The notes under the pieces are model-generated. The model did no database searches, had not been told where the DNA came from, and saw only the letters and a list, made by a program, of their open reading frames with translations. The position numbers and the translations under genes are program-made. Positions 36,684-46,500 of a stretch of 64,000 bases of DNA are shown here, in pieces (the first letter of the stretch is position 1; the number at the start of each line of letters is the position of its first letter). The stretch spans positions 62,001-126,000 of the forward strand of contig NZ_PUBZ01000125.1 of the NCBI RefSeq assembly GCF_003205875.1, given 5' to 3'. Source of the DNA: Herpetosiphon llansteffanensis (GTDB lineage Bacteria; Chloroflexota; Chloroflexia; Chloroflexales; Herpetosiphonaceae).

Positions 36684-36808
36684 ATTAAACTATACGCTGT
36701 TAGCTTAATTAATTGAGATTGAATCAATTAAACTATACGATGTTAGTTTAATTGATTGAGAATGAATCGATTAAACTATACGATGTTAGTTTAATTAATT
36801 TGGAATGC
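36684..36808. repeat. Three tandem 43-nt repeats with internal dyads
   Basis: Units start at 36684, 36727 and 36770 (exact 43-nt period). Each holds ATTAAACT, a 10-nt spacer ATACGATGTT (ATACGCTGTT in unit 1) and AGTTTAAT: arms 36684-36691/36702-36709 (one mismatch), 36727-36734/36745-36752, 36770-36777/36788-36795. They lie between the two divergent arms of the gene cluster, about 160 nt upstream of the left-arm start. This looks like an operator array for a dimeric regulator. Confidence 0.85.
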
Positions 36809-36861
36809 TTGGAGAATCTGCTTATGACCAGTTTTTGCAATTAATTCTCACAAATAGCACC

Positions 36862-36939
36862 AAAATTAATGAGTCTTAGGGCTGATTTATGCCGATGCAT
36901 ATAGGTCAACGAATTAATCTTAAAATTAACGATTCTTAG
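36862..36939. repeat. Pair of 18-nt direct repeats
   Basis: AAAATTAATGAGTCTTAG (36862-36879) and AAAATTAACGATTCTTAG (36922-36939) match at 16 of 18 positions, 60 nt apart. A possible second regulator site in the same intergenic region. Confidence 0.6.
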
Positions 36940-36971
36940 CACATAGCGGGGATAATAACCTAAGAAAATAA

Positions 36972-37003
36972 ATTATGCAAGAGCTAAGAATTTGCTGCAT
37001 AAT
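36972..37003. repeat. Inverted repeat ATTATGCA/TGCATAAT
   Basis: Perfect 8-bp arms at 36972-36979 and 36996-37003, with 16 nt between, ending 48 nt upstream of the -35 box at 37051. The position fits an activator or repressor site for that promoter. Confidence 0.55.
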
Positions 37004-37050
37004 CTGATCACTGGGAAATAATAAGCCTGTCTAGATATATTTAATGCGCC

Positions 37051-37080
37051 TTGACAATGCTCTTATGCTTTAACTATAAT
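37051..37080 (+). promoter_or_regulatory. Consensus sigma70 promoter toward the PKS genes
   Basis: Perfect TTGACA (37051-37056) and TATAAT (37075-37080) with an 18-nt spacer. The expected transcript starts near 37087, about 620 nt before the first PKS gene; no gene I can support lies in between (37081-37705 is AT-rich non-coding sequence). Confidence 0.75.
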
Positions 37081-37141
37081 AGCCGCGTTATAAGCCAATT
37101 GAGCTAAATTTATTGATCGAGCACAATTTTTGGTTAATGTC

Positions 37142-37167
37142 TTAACCGCATGTTAACTCGATTTAAC
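37142..37167. promoter_or_regulatory. Helically phased TTAAC direct repeats
   Basis: TTAAC occurs at 37142, 37153 and 37163, 10-11 nt apart, i.e. on one face of the helix, as in binding sites of OmpR/SARP-type regulators. A 13-nt palindrome TTTACAATGTAAA follows at 37218-37230. Both are in the long leader between the consensus promoter and the PKS gene. Confidence 0.4.
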
Positions 37168-37705
37168 AAATAAAATAGTTCATTCTGCTGCTTCATAGCA
37201 AGCACTGCTGTTTTCCTTTTACAATGTAAATGTATATAGATGAATGCTATTTAGCACTATTGCCCAAATTATTGTGAACCTTTATTTGGGTAGTTTGCAC
37301 AATAGAATGCATCTTAATCGCTTTACACCATTAGATTATTGAGCAATATCATTACCAAATGCCCGATAATCTTTCGATTTTAATTATTTTCACCTATTAT
37401 CCAATAATTTTTGTAATTATAGCGCTATATATTCTCAATTTAATAATTCTGAATTTATATCTGCTATATGTTACCGTTTTAATATATTCAGTTATTTTCG
37501 ATCATAATTTTATTATTAGTAATATTTTTGCTGTTATTAGAACATTCCGGTCAGTAAATCGATAAATTCAATCATTACGAGCTGATGGTTGAAGGTTAAC
37601 AGTTCAATACACATAACGATTTCGATATGATGTACCTTCCAGTATCTAGATGCTCACGCTGTAGCATTAAACCTTGCTGTGCAACACTCCATACAAAGGA
37701 ATTCT

Positions 37706-40700
37706 ATGAACAACCTACCAACTGGAACTGATAACATCAAGGCTGAAGCAATCACGCCAACCACCGAGAATCTAACGGCGTGGTTAATTAATCATTTCTG
37801 TACTTATTTAAATGTTGCCCCCGCCGATATTGATGTGCGCTTACCGTTTGCCCACTATCAAATCGATTCGCTCCAAGCGCTTAGTTTAATCAGCAAGCTT
37901 GAAGAACTGCTTGGACGATCACTTTCACCAACAATGCTCTGGGATTATCCAAGCATTGAGACGCTTGTGCCAGCATTGATTGGATCGGAGCCAGCGGCGC
38001 AACGAAACATAGCAGAGTCGCAGCAAAGCGACCAAGCAATCGCCATTATTGGCATGAGTTGCCGTTTCCCCGGGGCCAGCAATTTGGCTGATTATTGGGA
38101 TTTATTGATCAACGGGCGTGATGCAATTACGGAAATTCCTGCTGAACGTTGGAATTTAGAGGCGGTGTATAACCCCGATCGCAGCGTACCAGGCACAATG
38201 TATACCCGTTGGGGTGGCTTTGTTGATCAGCCTGATTATTTCGATGCAGCCTTTTTTGGTATCTCGCCACGCGAGGCCATCCACCTTGATCCCCAGCAAC
38301 GGATGCTGCTCGAATGTACCTGGGAAGCGTTCGAGGATGCTGGCCAATCGCCGCAAGCCCTTGCTGGCAGCCGCACTGGGGTTTTTATTGCATCAGTCAG
38401 CGAAGATTATGGCCGCATTTTATTCAGCCATCCTGAAATTATCGATGCCTATACCGGGCCAGGCACATCGCACAGCATCTTGGCCAATCGGCTCTCGTAT
38501 GTGCTTAATTTGCAAGGCCCAAGCGTTAGTGTCAACACTGCCTGTTCTGGTTCGTTGGTTGCGATTCATATGGCATGTCAGGCGTTACAGGCTGGCGAGG
38601 CCGATTTGGTGGTCACTGGTGGGGTTAATGCTAGCTTGCTGCCTGATGGCAACCTGTTTTTCTCCAAGGCTGGAGCATTATCGCCTGATGGCCGTTGCAA
38701 AACCTTCGATGCTCGCGCCAATGGCATTGTCCGCAGCGATGGCGCAGGCGTTATTATCCTCAAACCATTGCACAAAGCCTTGGCTGATGGCAACCCAGTT
38801 TACGCGGTTATTCGTGGCAGCGCGGTAAATAGCGATGGCCGTACCAACGGCATTATGGCTCCCAATCGGCAATCGCAAGAGGTCGTGCTCCAAGAAGCCT
38901 ATCGCCGCGCTGGGGTCAATCCCGCAACTGTTCAGTATATCGAAGCCCATGGCACGGGCACAAGCCTCGGCGATGTGATCGAAGCCCAAGCCCTTGGCGC
39001 AGTCTTATCAACTGGTCGCGCCGAGCAACAACCGTGTGTGATTGGCTCGGTCAAAACCAACATTGGCCACACCGAATCGGCAGCAGGCATTGCTGGGGTG
39101 ATCAAGGTGGCACTGGCAATGAAACATCGCATCTTGCCAGCAAGTTTACATTTTGAAACGCCCAATCCGATGATTCCGTTTGATGAACTGCGCTTGCAGG
39201 TGCAGCATGAATTGGGGCCATGGCCAAGCTCAGCAGGCCCATTATTGGCTGGAGTGAGCGGCTTTGGATTTGGCGGCACAAACGCGCATGTGGTGCTCGA
39301 ATCGGCTCCAGCAGCCGAAGTCCAAGCAGCCAGCAGCACCGAAGCATGGCCCTTGCTCTTGCCCTTATCAGCCCAAAGTGAGCCAGCTTTACGGCAACTT
39401 GCTGCGCGTTATGCAGCGCAAATTGCTGCAAGCAGCGCGAGTGACGTTGGCGCTATTTGCTACAGTGCTAGTATTGGCCGCAGCCAACTCGATTATCGGC
39501 TTGCTGCAAGCGCCGCCAGCCAAAGCCTGCTGATCGAGCAACTCAACGATTTTGCTGAAGGCCGAACTGCCAATGGCTTGATCACGCAAGACCGCTCACA
39601 GAGCCAAGCGCACAAATTGGTGTGGGTGTTTTCCGGCCAAGGCTCACATTGGCTTGGCATGGGCCGTGGGCTGCTTGAACAGCAACCAGTTTTTCGCCAA
39701 ACGCTCGAAGAATGCGACCGCTGTTTCAGCACCTATGCAGATTGGTCGTTGCTTGAAGCACTGCTTGATGATCAGATTGGCGAGCAGATCAACCAAACTG
39801 ATCGGGCGCAACCGCTTATTTTTGCCCTGCAAGTGAGCCTCGCGGCACTTTGGCGCTCTTGGGGCATCACGCCAGCGGCCATTGTGGGCCATAGTTTGGG
39901 CGAAGTTGCCGCCGCCCATGTGAGTGGGGTCTTGACCCTCGATGAAGCGGTGCAGGTGGTCTACCATCGTAGTCGCTTGATGAAACAGGTTGCTGGCAAG
40001 GGTAAAACTGCCGCTGTTGAACTGACCTTTGAACAAGCTCGCTTGCTCTTGGCTGGCCGCGAGCAACAGGTTGCAATTGCTGGGATCAATAGCCCAACAT
40101 CGTGTATTTTGGCTGGCGATCCAACCATCTTGGAGCAATTAGTTGCCTCACTGCAACACAACGATGTATTTGCCCGCTTGGTACGCGGGGTCGATATTGC
40201 CTTCCACAGCCCGCATATGGAGCCACTCGTGCCCCAGTTAAATGTGGCGCTGGCGCAACTTCAACCCCAAGCACCAATGATTCCTTTGGTTTCAACCGTA
40301 ACTGGCGACTTTGTTGAGCAAACGCTGTACACGGATGGCTATTGGGGCCGCAATCTGCGCGAACCATTTTTATTTGCCAATGCTGTGAAAAGCTTACTCG
40401 ACAAGGGCTACGATACATTTTTGGAAATCAGCCCACACCCGGTTTTAGGCGAATCGATGTTGCGCAGTATTCAACACTTTAAGCAGCCTGCCCAAGTATT
40501 CAGCTCATTACGCCGCGATCAAGCTGAGTTGGGCGTGTTGTTCGAGACCCTTGGCCGCTTGTATGTTGCTGGCTACGCGCCCGATTGGCAGCAGATCTAT
40601 CCCAATTCACGTCAGCGCAGCGCCTTGCCGCACTATCCTTGGCAACGTGAGCGCTATTGGTTTGATCAGCTTTTGCCAGCAGCAACCAAGCAAGCAACTG

Positions 40701-43537
40701 CTCGTGGCGCGTTTGTCCCAGCCCTTTTATCCGGCAAGGTTCAGCCAGCAGCAAGCAATCAACACCCATTGCTCGGCATTTCAATCGCTTCGGCCTTGAA
40801 TAACGGCCAGTTTTGGCAAACTAATGTGGCTGCTAACTACCCAGCCTATTTGGCGGATCACGTGGTGCAAGAGCAAGTTTTGTTGCCTGGCGCAGCCTAT
40901 GTTGAGATGATTGTCGCGGCGTTGCGCAGCCGTGGCCAACAAACCGTTACGCTCCACAATCTCGTTTTCAAGCAACCGTTGATCATCCCTGAGCAAGGCC
41001 AACGCACAATTCAGCTGATTTGCACTGCTGATGAGAGCAATAGTTTCAGCTGCCAAATTTTGAGCCAAGCAGCCGATCAAACTAGCCCATGGGAATTGCA
41101 TGCAACGGCGACAGCACTTGATACTAGCGCCGTTGCGAGCCATTCAACCTATCTTGCGCTTGATGAATTGCAAGCACGCTGCCCCGAAACGATTGCTGTC
41201 AGCGAGCATTATGCACGCATGCAACAGGTGCAGTTGGAATATGGGCCAGCATTCCAATCATTAACCAGCATCTGGCGCGGCCAGCATGAAGCCTTGGCCA
41301 AACTCCAACTCGCCAGCGTGATTGGGCAACTTGAAGCGTATGATCAGCTGCATCCAGCCTTGCTTGATGCAACTTTCCAATTGGTCGCGGTCATTCTCGA
41401 TCAACACACCAATGATCAGACCTACCTGCCAATTGCGATTGAACGGCTGAATGTGCTTGATCGGATTCCAGCTGAGGCTTGGTGTCACGCGGTCTTGCGT
41501 TCTGCGCCCGCCGATGAAACCCTGATGTATGAAGCTGATTTGATCATTGCTGATGCTCAAGGCCGCGTGGTCGTTGAAATTGCTGGTTTACGGCTCTTTC
41601 AAGTGGCTGCCCGCACCACGGCCAAAGCTCCGCAAGGCTTGTATGACTATGCTTGGCAAGCAAGCACAGCCCAAACTGCCGAGCTGCCAGCAGAGCGCTG
41701 GCTGATTTTGGCCAATCCCAACGATCAGCTTGCCAAGCAATTGAGCAGCAACCTCGCAGGCCATGGTCAACAGGTCGATTGCCTCGAACAAACAATTGAA
41801 CCAAGCGTTCTGCGCGAGTGGCTCACAACCCAATTGCAGGCACATTATCAACACATCGTCTGTTTATGGCCGCTCGCCGCAAGCAATGATCAAGCTCCAG
41901 CAGCCGCCGCAATTCAACAAAGCAGCGCGATGTTGACCTTGTTGCAAACCATCAGCGACCCAAATCGGGCAAACTCACGCTTGTGGTGTGTTACCCGTGG
42001 TGGCCAAGCAGTCAGCAACGAGCTTGTGAATCTGGCTCAAGCACCACTGTGGGGCTTGTTGCGCAGCGCTGCCTTGGAACACCCCGAACTCAACCCAACC
42101 TTGGTCGACCTTGATCCAAACCCGCTCAACGAAGCAACCCTACTAGCAGGTTTGTTGCTGCAACGCTCGAATGAGCATCAACAAGCGCTGCGCAATCAAC
42201 AAGTGCTGGTTGCACGCTTGCAAAAACGTCAAGCGCCAGCCAAACCAAGCGCCATCAGTTTAACCAGCGACGCAGCCTATCTGATCACTGGCGGCAGCGG
42301 CGGCTTGGGCTTGGAAATCGCCCATTGGATGCTCGCGAAGGGTGCGCGCAATTTGGTCATTCTTGGTCGCCGCCCATTACAGCCCGCCAACACTTCCCAA
42401 CAAGGCTTGTCGGATCAGCGCTCGCAACTGCTCAATGCTCTGCATGATTTAGAGCAGGCTGGTGCAAATGTTCACTATGCAGCGATTAACGTCGCCGATC
42501 AGGCAGCATTGGCTGAATTTTTGCAGCACTATCGGGCCGAAACTGGTTTAGCAATTCGTGGGATTGTGCATGCAGCGGGTGTGCTCGATGATCAAATGCT
42601 CTATCGCATGGAGCCAAGCGCGCTAAGCAGTGTGTTTGCGCCCAAGGTTGCTGGGGCATGGGCGCTGCACGAGGTTTTCAGCGCTGAGCCACTTGATTTT
42701 ATGATCTTCTGTTCATCGCTGGCGGCAAGCCTTGGCTCGGTTGGTCAAGCCCACTATGCTGCGGCAAATAGCTTTATGGATAGCCTCGCAGCCTATCGCC
42801 GCAGTCAAGGCCTCGCTGGGCTGAGCATCAATTGGGGGCCATGGGCTAGCGTGGGCATGGCCGCACGGCTCAATCCTCAAATCTTCGAAGCTCATGGCGT
42901 GCAGTTGCTCGAGCCAAACCAAGCCTTAGTTGCAATGGAGCAGCTGCTCAGCGATCAGGCAATTCAAACAACGATCGCCGAGATCGATTGGGCAACCTGG
43001 CTCAGAACCAATCCAGTGGTGGCAGCGTTGCCCTTCTTTGCGGCGCTCATGCCACAAACGAGCGTTGATCAGGCAGCAAACACAGCCAACCACGAGCATG
43101 AATTTCGCCGCTTGGTTCAACAAACCGACCCAAGCGAACGCCAAGCCTTGATAAGCCAGCAACTCAAACCCTTGATCGCCAAAGTGATGCAGCTTGACCC
43201 AGCAAAATTGGCTAGTCAGCTACCACTGCATACGCTTGGCCTTGATTCGATTATGGCAATTGAACTCAAGACCAGCATCAGCCAGCAACTTGGCGTAACC
43301 TTGTCGGTTGCCTATCTGATTCAAGGCCCCAGCATTGATGAAATTGGGGCGAACATCAATCAACAACTAGCCTTAGAACTATCATCGGAGCTGTTTGCTG
43401 CGCCTGAAAGTCGCGATGATGCGCTACAAGCACTGCTTGAACAAGTAGAGCAAAGCGATCACGACCAGATCGCGCAAATACTTGCTGAATTAGAACAACT
43501 TTCCACTGATGAGGCTCAATCTCGTCTGGTTGGCTGA
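37706..43537 (+). CDS. Type I PKS: ACP-KS-AT-DH-KR-ACP
   Basis: ATG at 37706 with AAGGA 5 nt upstream; 1943 residues. Domains: loading ACP (about 15-90, Ser55 in QIDSLQA); KS (about 108-535; Cys280 in NTACSGSLVA, His415 in HGTGTS, His455 in NIGHTES); AT (about 635-935; Ser730 in GHSLGE, with AFH at 832-834, malonyl-type); DH (about 1018-1290; His1052 in LADHVVQEQVLLPG, Asp1221 in LLDATFQ); KR (about 1525-1720; GGSGGLG, Tyr1684, and an LDD motif, so B-type); ACP (Ser1848). There is no loading AT or ligase domain, so a separate enzyme must charge the first ACP; the ligase at 30663 is the candidate. The module adds one malonate and reduces it to an enoyl thioester, giving an aryl-pentadienoyl chain if the starter is coumaroyl or cinnamoyl. 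No enoyl reductase. Confidence 0.95.
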   Translation: MNNLPTGTDNIKAEAITPTTENLTAWLINHFCTYLNVAPADIDVRLPFAHYQIDSLQALSLISKLEELLGRSLSPTMLWDYPSIETLVPALIGSEPAAQRNIAESQQSDQAIAIIGMSCRFPGASNLADYWDLLINGRDAITEIPAERWNLEAVYNPDRSVPGTMYTRWGGFVDQPDYFDAAFFGISPREAIHLDPQQRMLLECTWEAFEDAGQSPQALAGSRTGVFIASVSEDYGRILFSHPEIIDAYTGPGTSHSILANRLSYVLNLQGPSVSVNTACSGSLVAIHMACQALQAGEADLVVTGGVNASLLPDGNLFFSKAGALSPDGRCKTFDARANGIVRSDGAGVIILKPLHKALADGNPVYAVIRGSAVNSDGRTNGIMAPNRQSQEVVLQEAYRRAGVNPATVQYIEAHGTGTSLGDVIEAQALGAVLSTGRAEQQPCVIGSVKTNIGHTESAAGIAGVIKVALAMKHRILPASLHFETPNPMIPFDELRLQVQHELGPWPSSAGPLLAGVSGFGFGGTNAHVVLESAPAAEVQAASSTEAWPLLLPLSAQSEPALRQLAARYAAQIAASSASDVGAICYSASIGRSQLDYRLAASAASQSLLIEQLNDFAEGRTANGLITQDRSQSQAHKLVWVFSGQGSHWLGMGRGLLEQQPVFRQTLEECDRCFSTYADWSLLEALLDDQIGEQINQTDRAQPLIFALQVSLAALWRSWGITPAAIVGHSLGEVAAAHVSGVLTLDEAVQVVYHRSRLMKQVAGKGKTAAVELTFEQARLLLAGREQQVAIAGINSPTSCILAGDPTILEQLVASLQHNDVFARLVRGVDIAFHSPHMEPLVPQLNVALAQLQPQAPMIPLVSTVTGDFVEQTLYTDGYWGRNLREPFLFANAVKSLLDKGYDTFLEISPHPVLGESMLRSIQHFKQPAQVFSSLRRDQAELGVLFETLGRLYVAGYAPDWQQIYPNSRQRSALPHYPWQRERYWFDQLLPAATKQATARGAFVPALLSGKVQPAASNQHPLLGISIASALNNGQFWQTNVAANYPAYLADHVVQEQVLLPGAAYVEMIVAALRSRGQQTVTLHNLVFKQPLIIPEQGQRTIQLICTADESNSFSCQILSQAADQTSPWELHATATALDTSAVASHSTYLALDELQARCPETIAVSEHYARMQQVQLEYGPAFQSLTSIWRGQHEALAKLQLASVIGQLEAYDQLHPALLDATFQLVAVILDQHTNDQTYLPIAIERLNVLDRIPAEAWCHAVLRSAPADETLMYEADLIIADAQGRVVVEIAGLRLFQVAARTTAKAPQGLYDYAWQASTAQTAELPAERWLILANPNDQLAKQLSSNLAGHGQQVDCLEQTIEPSVLREWLTTQLQAHYQHIVCLWPLAASNDQAPAAAAIQQSSAMLTLLQTISDPNRANSRLWCVTRGGQAVSNELVNLAQAPLWGLLRSAALEHPELNPTLVDLDPNPLNEATLLAGLLLQRSNEHQQALRNQQVLVARLQKRQAPAKPSAISLTSDAAYLITGGSGGLGLEIAHWMLAKGARNLVILGRRPLQPANTSQQGLSDQRSQLLNALHDLEQAGANVHYAAINVADQAALAEFLQHYRAETGLAIRGIVHAAGVLDDQMLYRMEPSALSSVFAPKVAGAWALHEVFSAEPLDFMIFCSSLAASLGSVGQAHYAAANSFMDSLAAYRRSQGLAGLSINWGPWASVGMAARLNPQIFEAHGVQLLEPNQALVAMEQLLSDQAIQTTIAEIDWATWLRTNPVVAALPFFAALMPQTSVDQAANTANHEHEFRRLVQQTDPSERQALISQQLKPLIAKVMQLDPAKLASQLPLHTLGLDSIMAIELKTSISQQLGVTLSVAYLIQGPSIDEIGANINQQLALELSSELFAAPESRDDALQALLEQVEQSDHDQIAQILAELEQLSTDEAQSRLVG

Positions 43538-43553
43538 GGTATGGAGATTTCAC

Positions 43554-46500
43554 ATGACTGATTTTGCTGCCAAAATCGCTGCATTACCGCCTGAAAAACA
43601 AGCACTCTTGATTCGTCGGCTGCAACAAACTGCCAATCAGCCACCAGCATTGGTCGCCCAAGAACGCACAACCAATACGCTGCCCTTATCGTTTGCCCAA
43701 GAACGCCAATGGGTGCTCTATCAGTGGGACCCAACCAGTCCGTTATATAACATTATCTATGGCGTGCGTTATGTTGGCAAGCTGGATATTGGCGCAGTCC
43801 AAGCAGGCTTTAACACCATTGCCCAGCGCCATGAAGTCTTGCGCACCACGTTCAAGCTCGTGGATAACGTGCCGTATCAGCAGATTCATGCCGAGCTTAA
43901 CCCTGGGTTTAGACTAGTCGATCTGCGCGATCTGAGCGATGATGAGCGTGAAACCGCGATTCAACACCAGCTTCAGGCCGAAACTCAACAAGCATTTGAC
44001 TTGCAAACCGGGCCATTATTGCGCATCCTTGTGCTGCATATTCGCGATACCGAATATATTAAATTGATCAACGTCCATCATAGTGTCTATGATGGCTGGT
44101 CAGCTGGCGTGATGATCGCCGAATTGAATAGCTTGTTGAATGCTGCCTACACTGGCCAACCAAGCACCTTGCCAGCCCTACCAATTCAATATGCCGATTA
44201 TGCTGTGTGGCAGCGTAATTGGCTGCAAGGCAGCGTGTTGGAGCAACAGCTTCAATATTGGAAAACCCAACTTGCAGGCGAATTGCCAATTCTCAAATTG
44301 CCCACCGATCGGCCTTATCCAGCGATCGAATCATCGCGCGGCGCGCATTATCGAGTGCAACTCAGCGCCGATTTGGTGCAACGCTTGGTGGCATGGAGTC
44401 GCAGCGAAGGCTATACGCTCAACATTATGTTGCTGACGGTCTGGAAAACCTTGCTTTTCCGCTATACCAACCAAAGCGATTTGCTCGTTGGCATGCCGAT
44501 AGCCAATCGTCACTACAACAATTTGCAAGCCTTGATTGGCTACTTCGTCAATACCCTGGTTATTCGCACCCAAGCCGCTGGCGACATGAGTTTTCGCAGC
44601 TTTTTGGATCAAGTGCGAGCTGCCAATTTGGCGGCTCAAGATCATCAAGATCTGCCATTTGAGCAACTCGTCGAGGCCTTGCAACCTGAACGCAATCTGG
44701 CGCATACGCCCATTTTCCAAAGCTTGTTTGTGTTTCAGCGCGATACACTTAATAGCTTCCAAACGCCAGAACTTAGCGTTGAGCCATGGCCGATTGAGAC
44801 CGGAACAGCCAAATTTGCCTTGAGCCTTGAGGCAATTTCACTTGATCAGCAGATAAACCTGAGTTTTGAATATAAAACCGACCTTTTTGATCGGGCAACG
44901 ATTGAACGCTTGGCCCAACATTACCAAATACTGCTTGAAGCAGCATTGACTACGCCCGATTTGGAACTTTCCCGCTTGCCATTGTTGAGCAAAGCCGAGC
45001 TTCAACAATTGCTGCCGCAAGCAAAACCTGTAGCGCAAGCAAACTTATTGCCATTGCACGAGCGTTTTGAGCAGCAAGCCCAATCCAATCCGCAGGCAAT
45101 TGCAGTGCGCTTTGAGCAAACCCAACTGAGCTATGCAGAGCTGAATAGCCGCGCCAATCAATTAGCGCATCAACTCAAAACGCTCAATGTTGGGCCAGAT
45201 AGTTTGGTTGGCTTGTGTGTTGAGCCATCGCTCGATACAATCATTGGCATTTTGGCGATTCTCAAGGCTGGCGGGGCGTATCTGCCGATTGATCCGTCGT
45301 ACCCACAAGAGCGGATTGTTTGGCTCTTGGCTGATGCCAAAGTTGGGCTGGTTGTAACCCAAACGCGCTGTAGCAACAAACTGCCGCAAGCTGGGTTGCA
45401 ATTGATTCTGCTCGATGCTGCTGATGCGGAACTGAGCAATCGGCCAACAACCAATCTGCCAGCAAGCGCCCAGCTCGATAATTTGGCTTACGTCATTTAT
45501 ACCTCTGGCTCGACCGGCACGCCCAAAGGTGCGCTGATTACCCATCGCAATGTGGCGCGTTTATTCAGCGCAACTGAACATTGGTTTGGCTTCAATCAGC
45601 ACGATGTTTGGAGCTTGTTCCATTCATTTGCCTTTGATTTCTCAGTCTGGGAAATCTGGGGCGCGTTGCTCTATGGCGGGCGGCTGGTGGTCGTGCCATT
45701 TATGACCACCCGCAATCCAGCAGCGTTCTATCAATTGCTCTGCGATGAGGGCGTGACGGTTTTGAACCAAACCCCATCGGCTTTCCGCCAATTAATCATC
45801 AACGATGCAGAGCAAGCGCTACCCTCACGGCTGGCTTTACGGTATGTCATCTTTGGTGGTGAAGCACTGAATGTTGGTGCCTTGCAACCATGGTTTGAGC
45901 GCCATGGCGATGCGCGGCCTCAATTGGTCAATATGTATGGCATCACCGAAACCACCGTCCATGTGACCTACCGCCCACTTACGCTGCACGACGCACAAAA
46001 CCCGCAAACCAGTCCGATTGGCGCGCCAATTCCCGATTTGGATTTGTATGTGCTTGACGATCACTGTCAGCCAGTGCCCGTTGGGATTGCAGGCGAATTG
46101 TATGTTGGCGGGGCTGGCTTGGCGCGCGGCTATTGGAATCGGCCAGAACTTACCAACGAGCGCTTTATCCAACACCCGTTTGCTGCCACAGGCCGGCTGT
46201 ATAAAACTGGCGATTTGGTGCGCCGACTGGCCAATAACGAGATCGAATACCTTGGGCGGCGCGATAATCAGGTCAAAATTCGCGGCTTCCGCATTGAGTT
46301 AGGCGAAATTCAAGCCACACTGATGGTACATCCGGTCATTACTGATGCAATCGTGACGGTCAATACGATCTCTGCTGATGATCAGCGCTTGGTAGCCTAC
46401 TTGGTGACGCTGCCGAATCAAGCGCCACGATTTAGCCAACTGCGCAGCTTTCTCAAGCAACGGCTGCCCGAGTATATGGTACCAAACGCATTTATTATGC

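Noticed and set aside
36684-36808. Iteron-type replication origin
   Set aside because: The 43-nt tandem repeats resemble iterons, but no rep, par or DnaA-box cluster is near and the site lies between two arms of a biosynthetic cluster.
37359-37565. 68-codon hydrophobic ORF upstream of the first PKS gene
   Set aside because: No ribosome site; its Ile/Leu/Tyr-rich composition is what any frame in this very AT-rich stretch would give.
37087-37705. Riboswitch in the long leader
   Set aside because: I looked for the usual conserved cores and stable multi-helix folds and recognised none; the region is mostly AT-rich.
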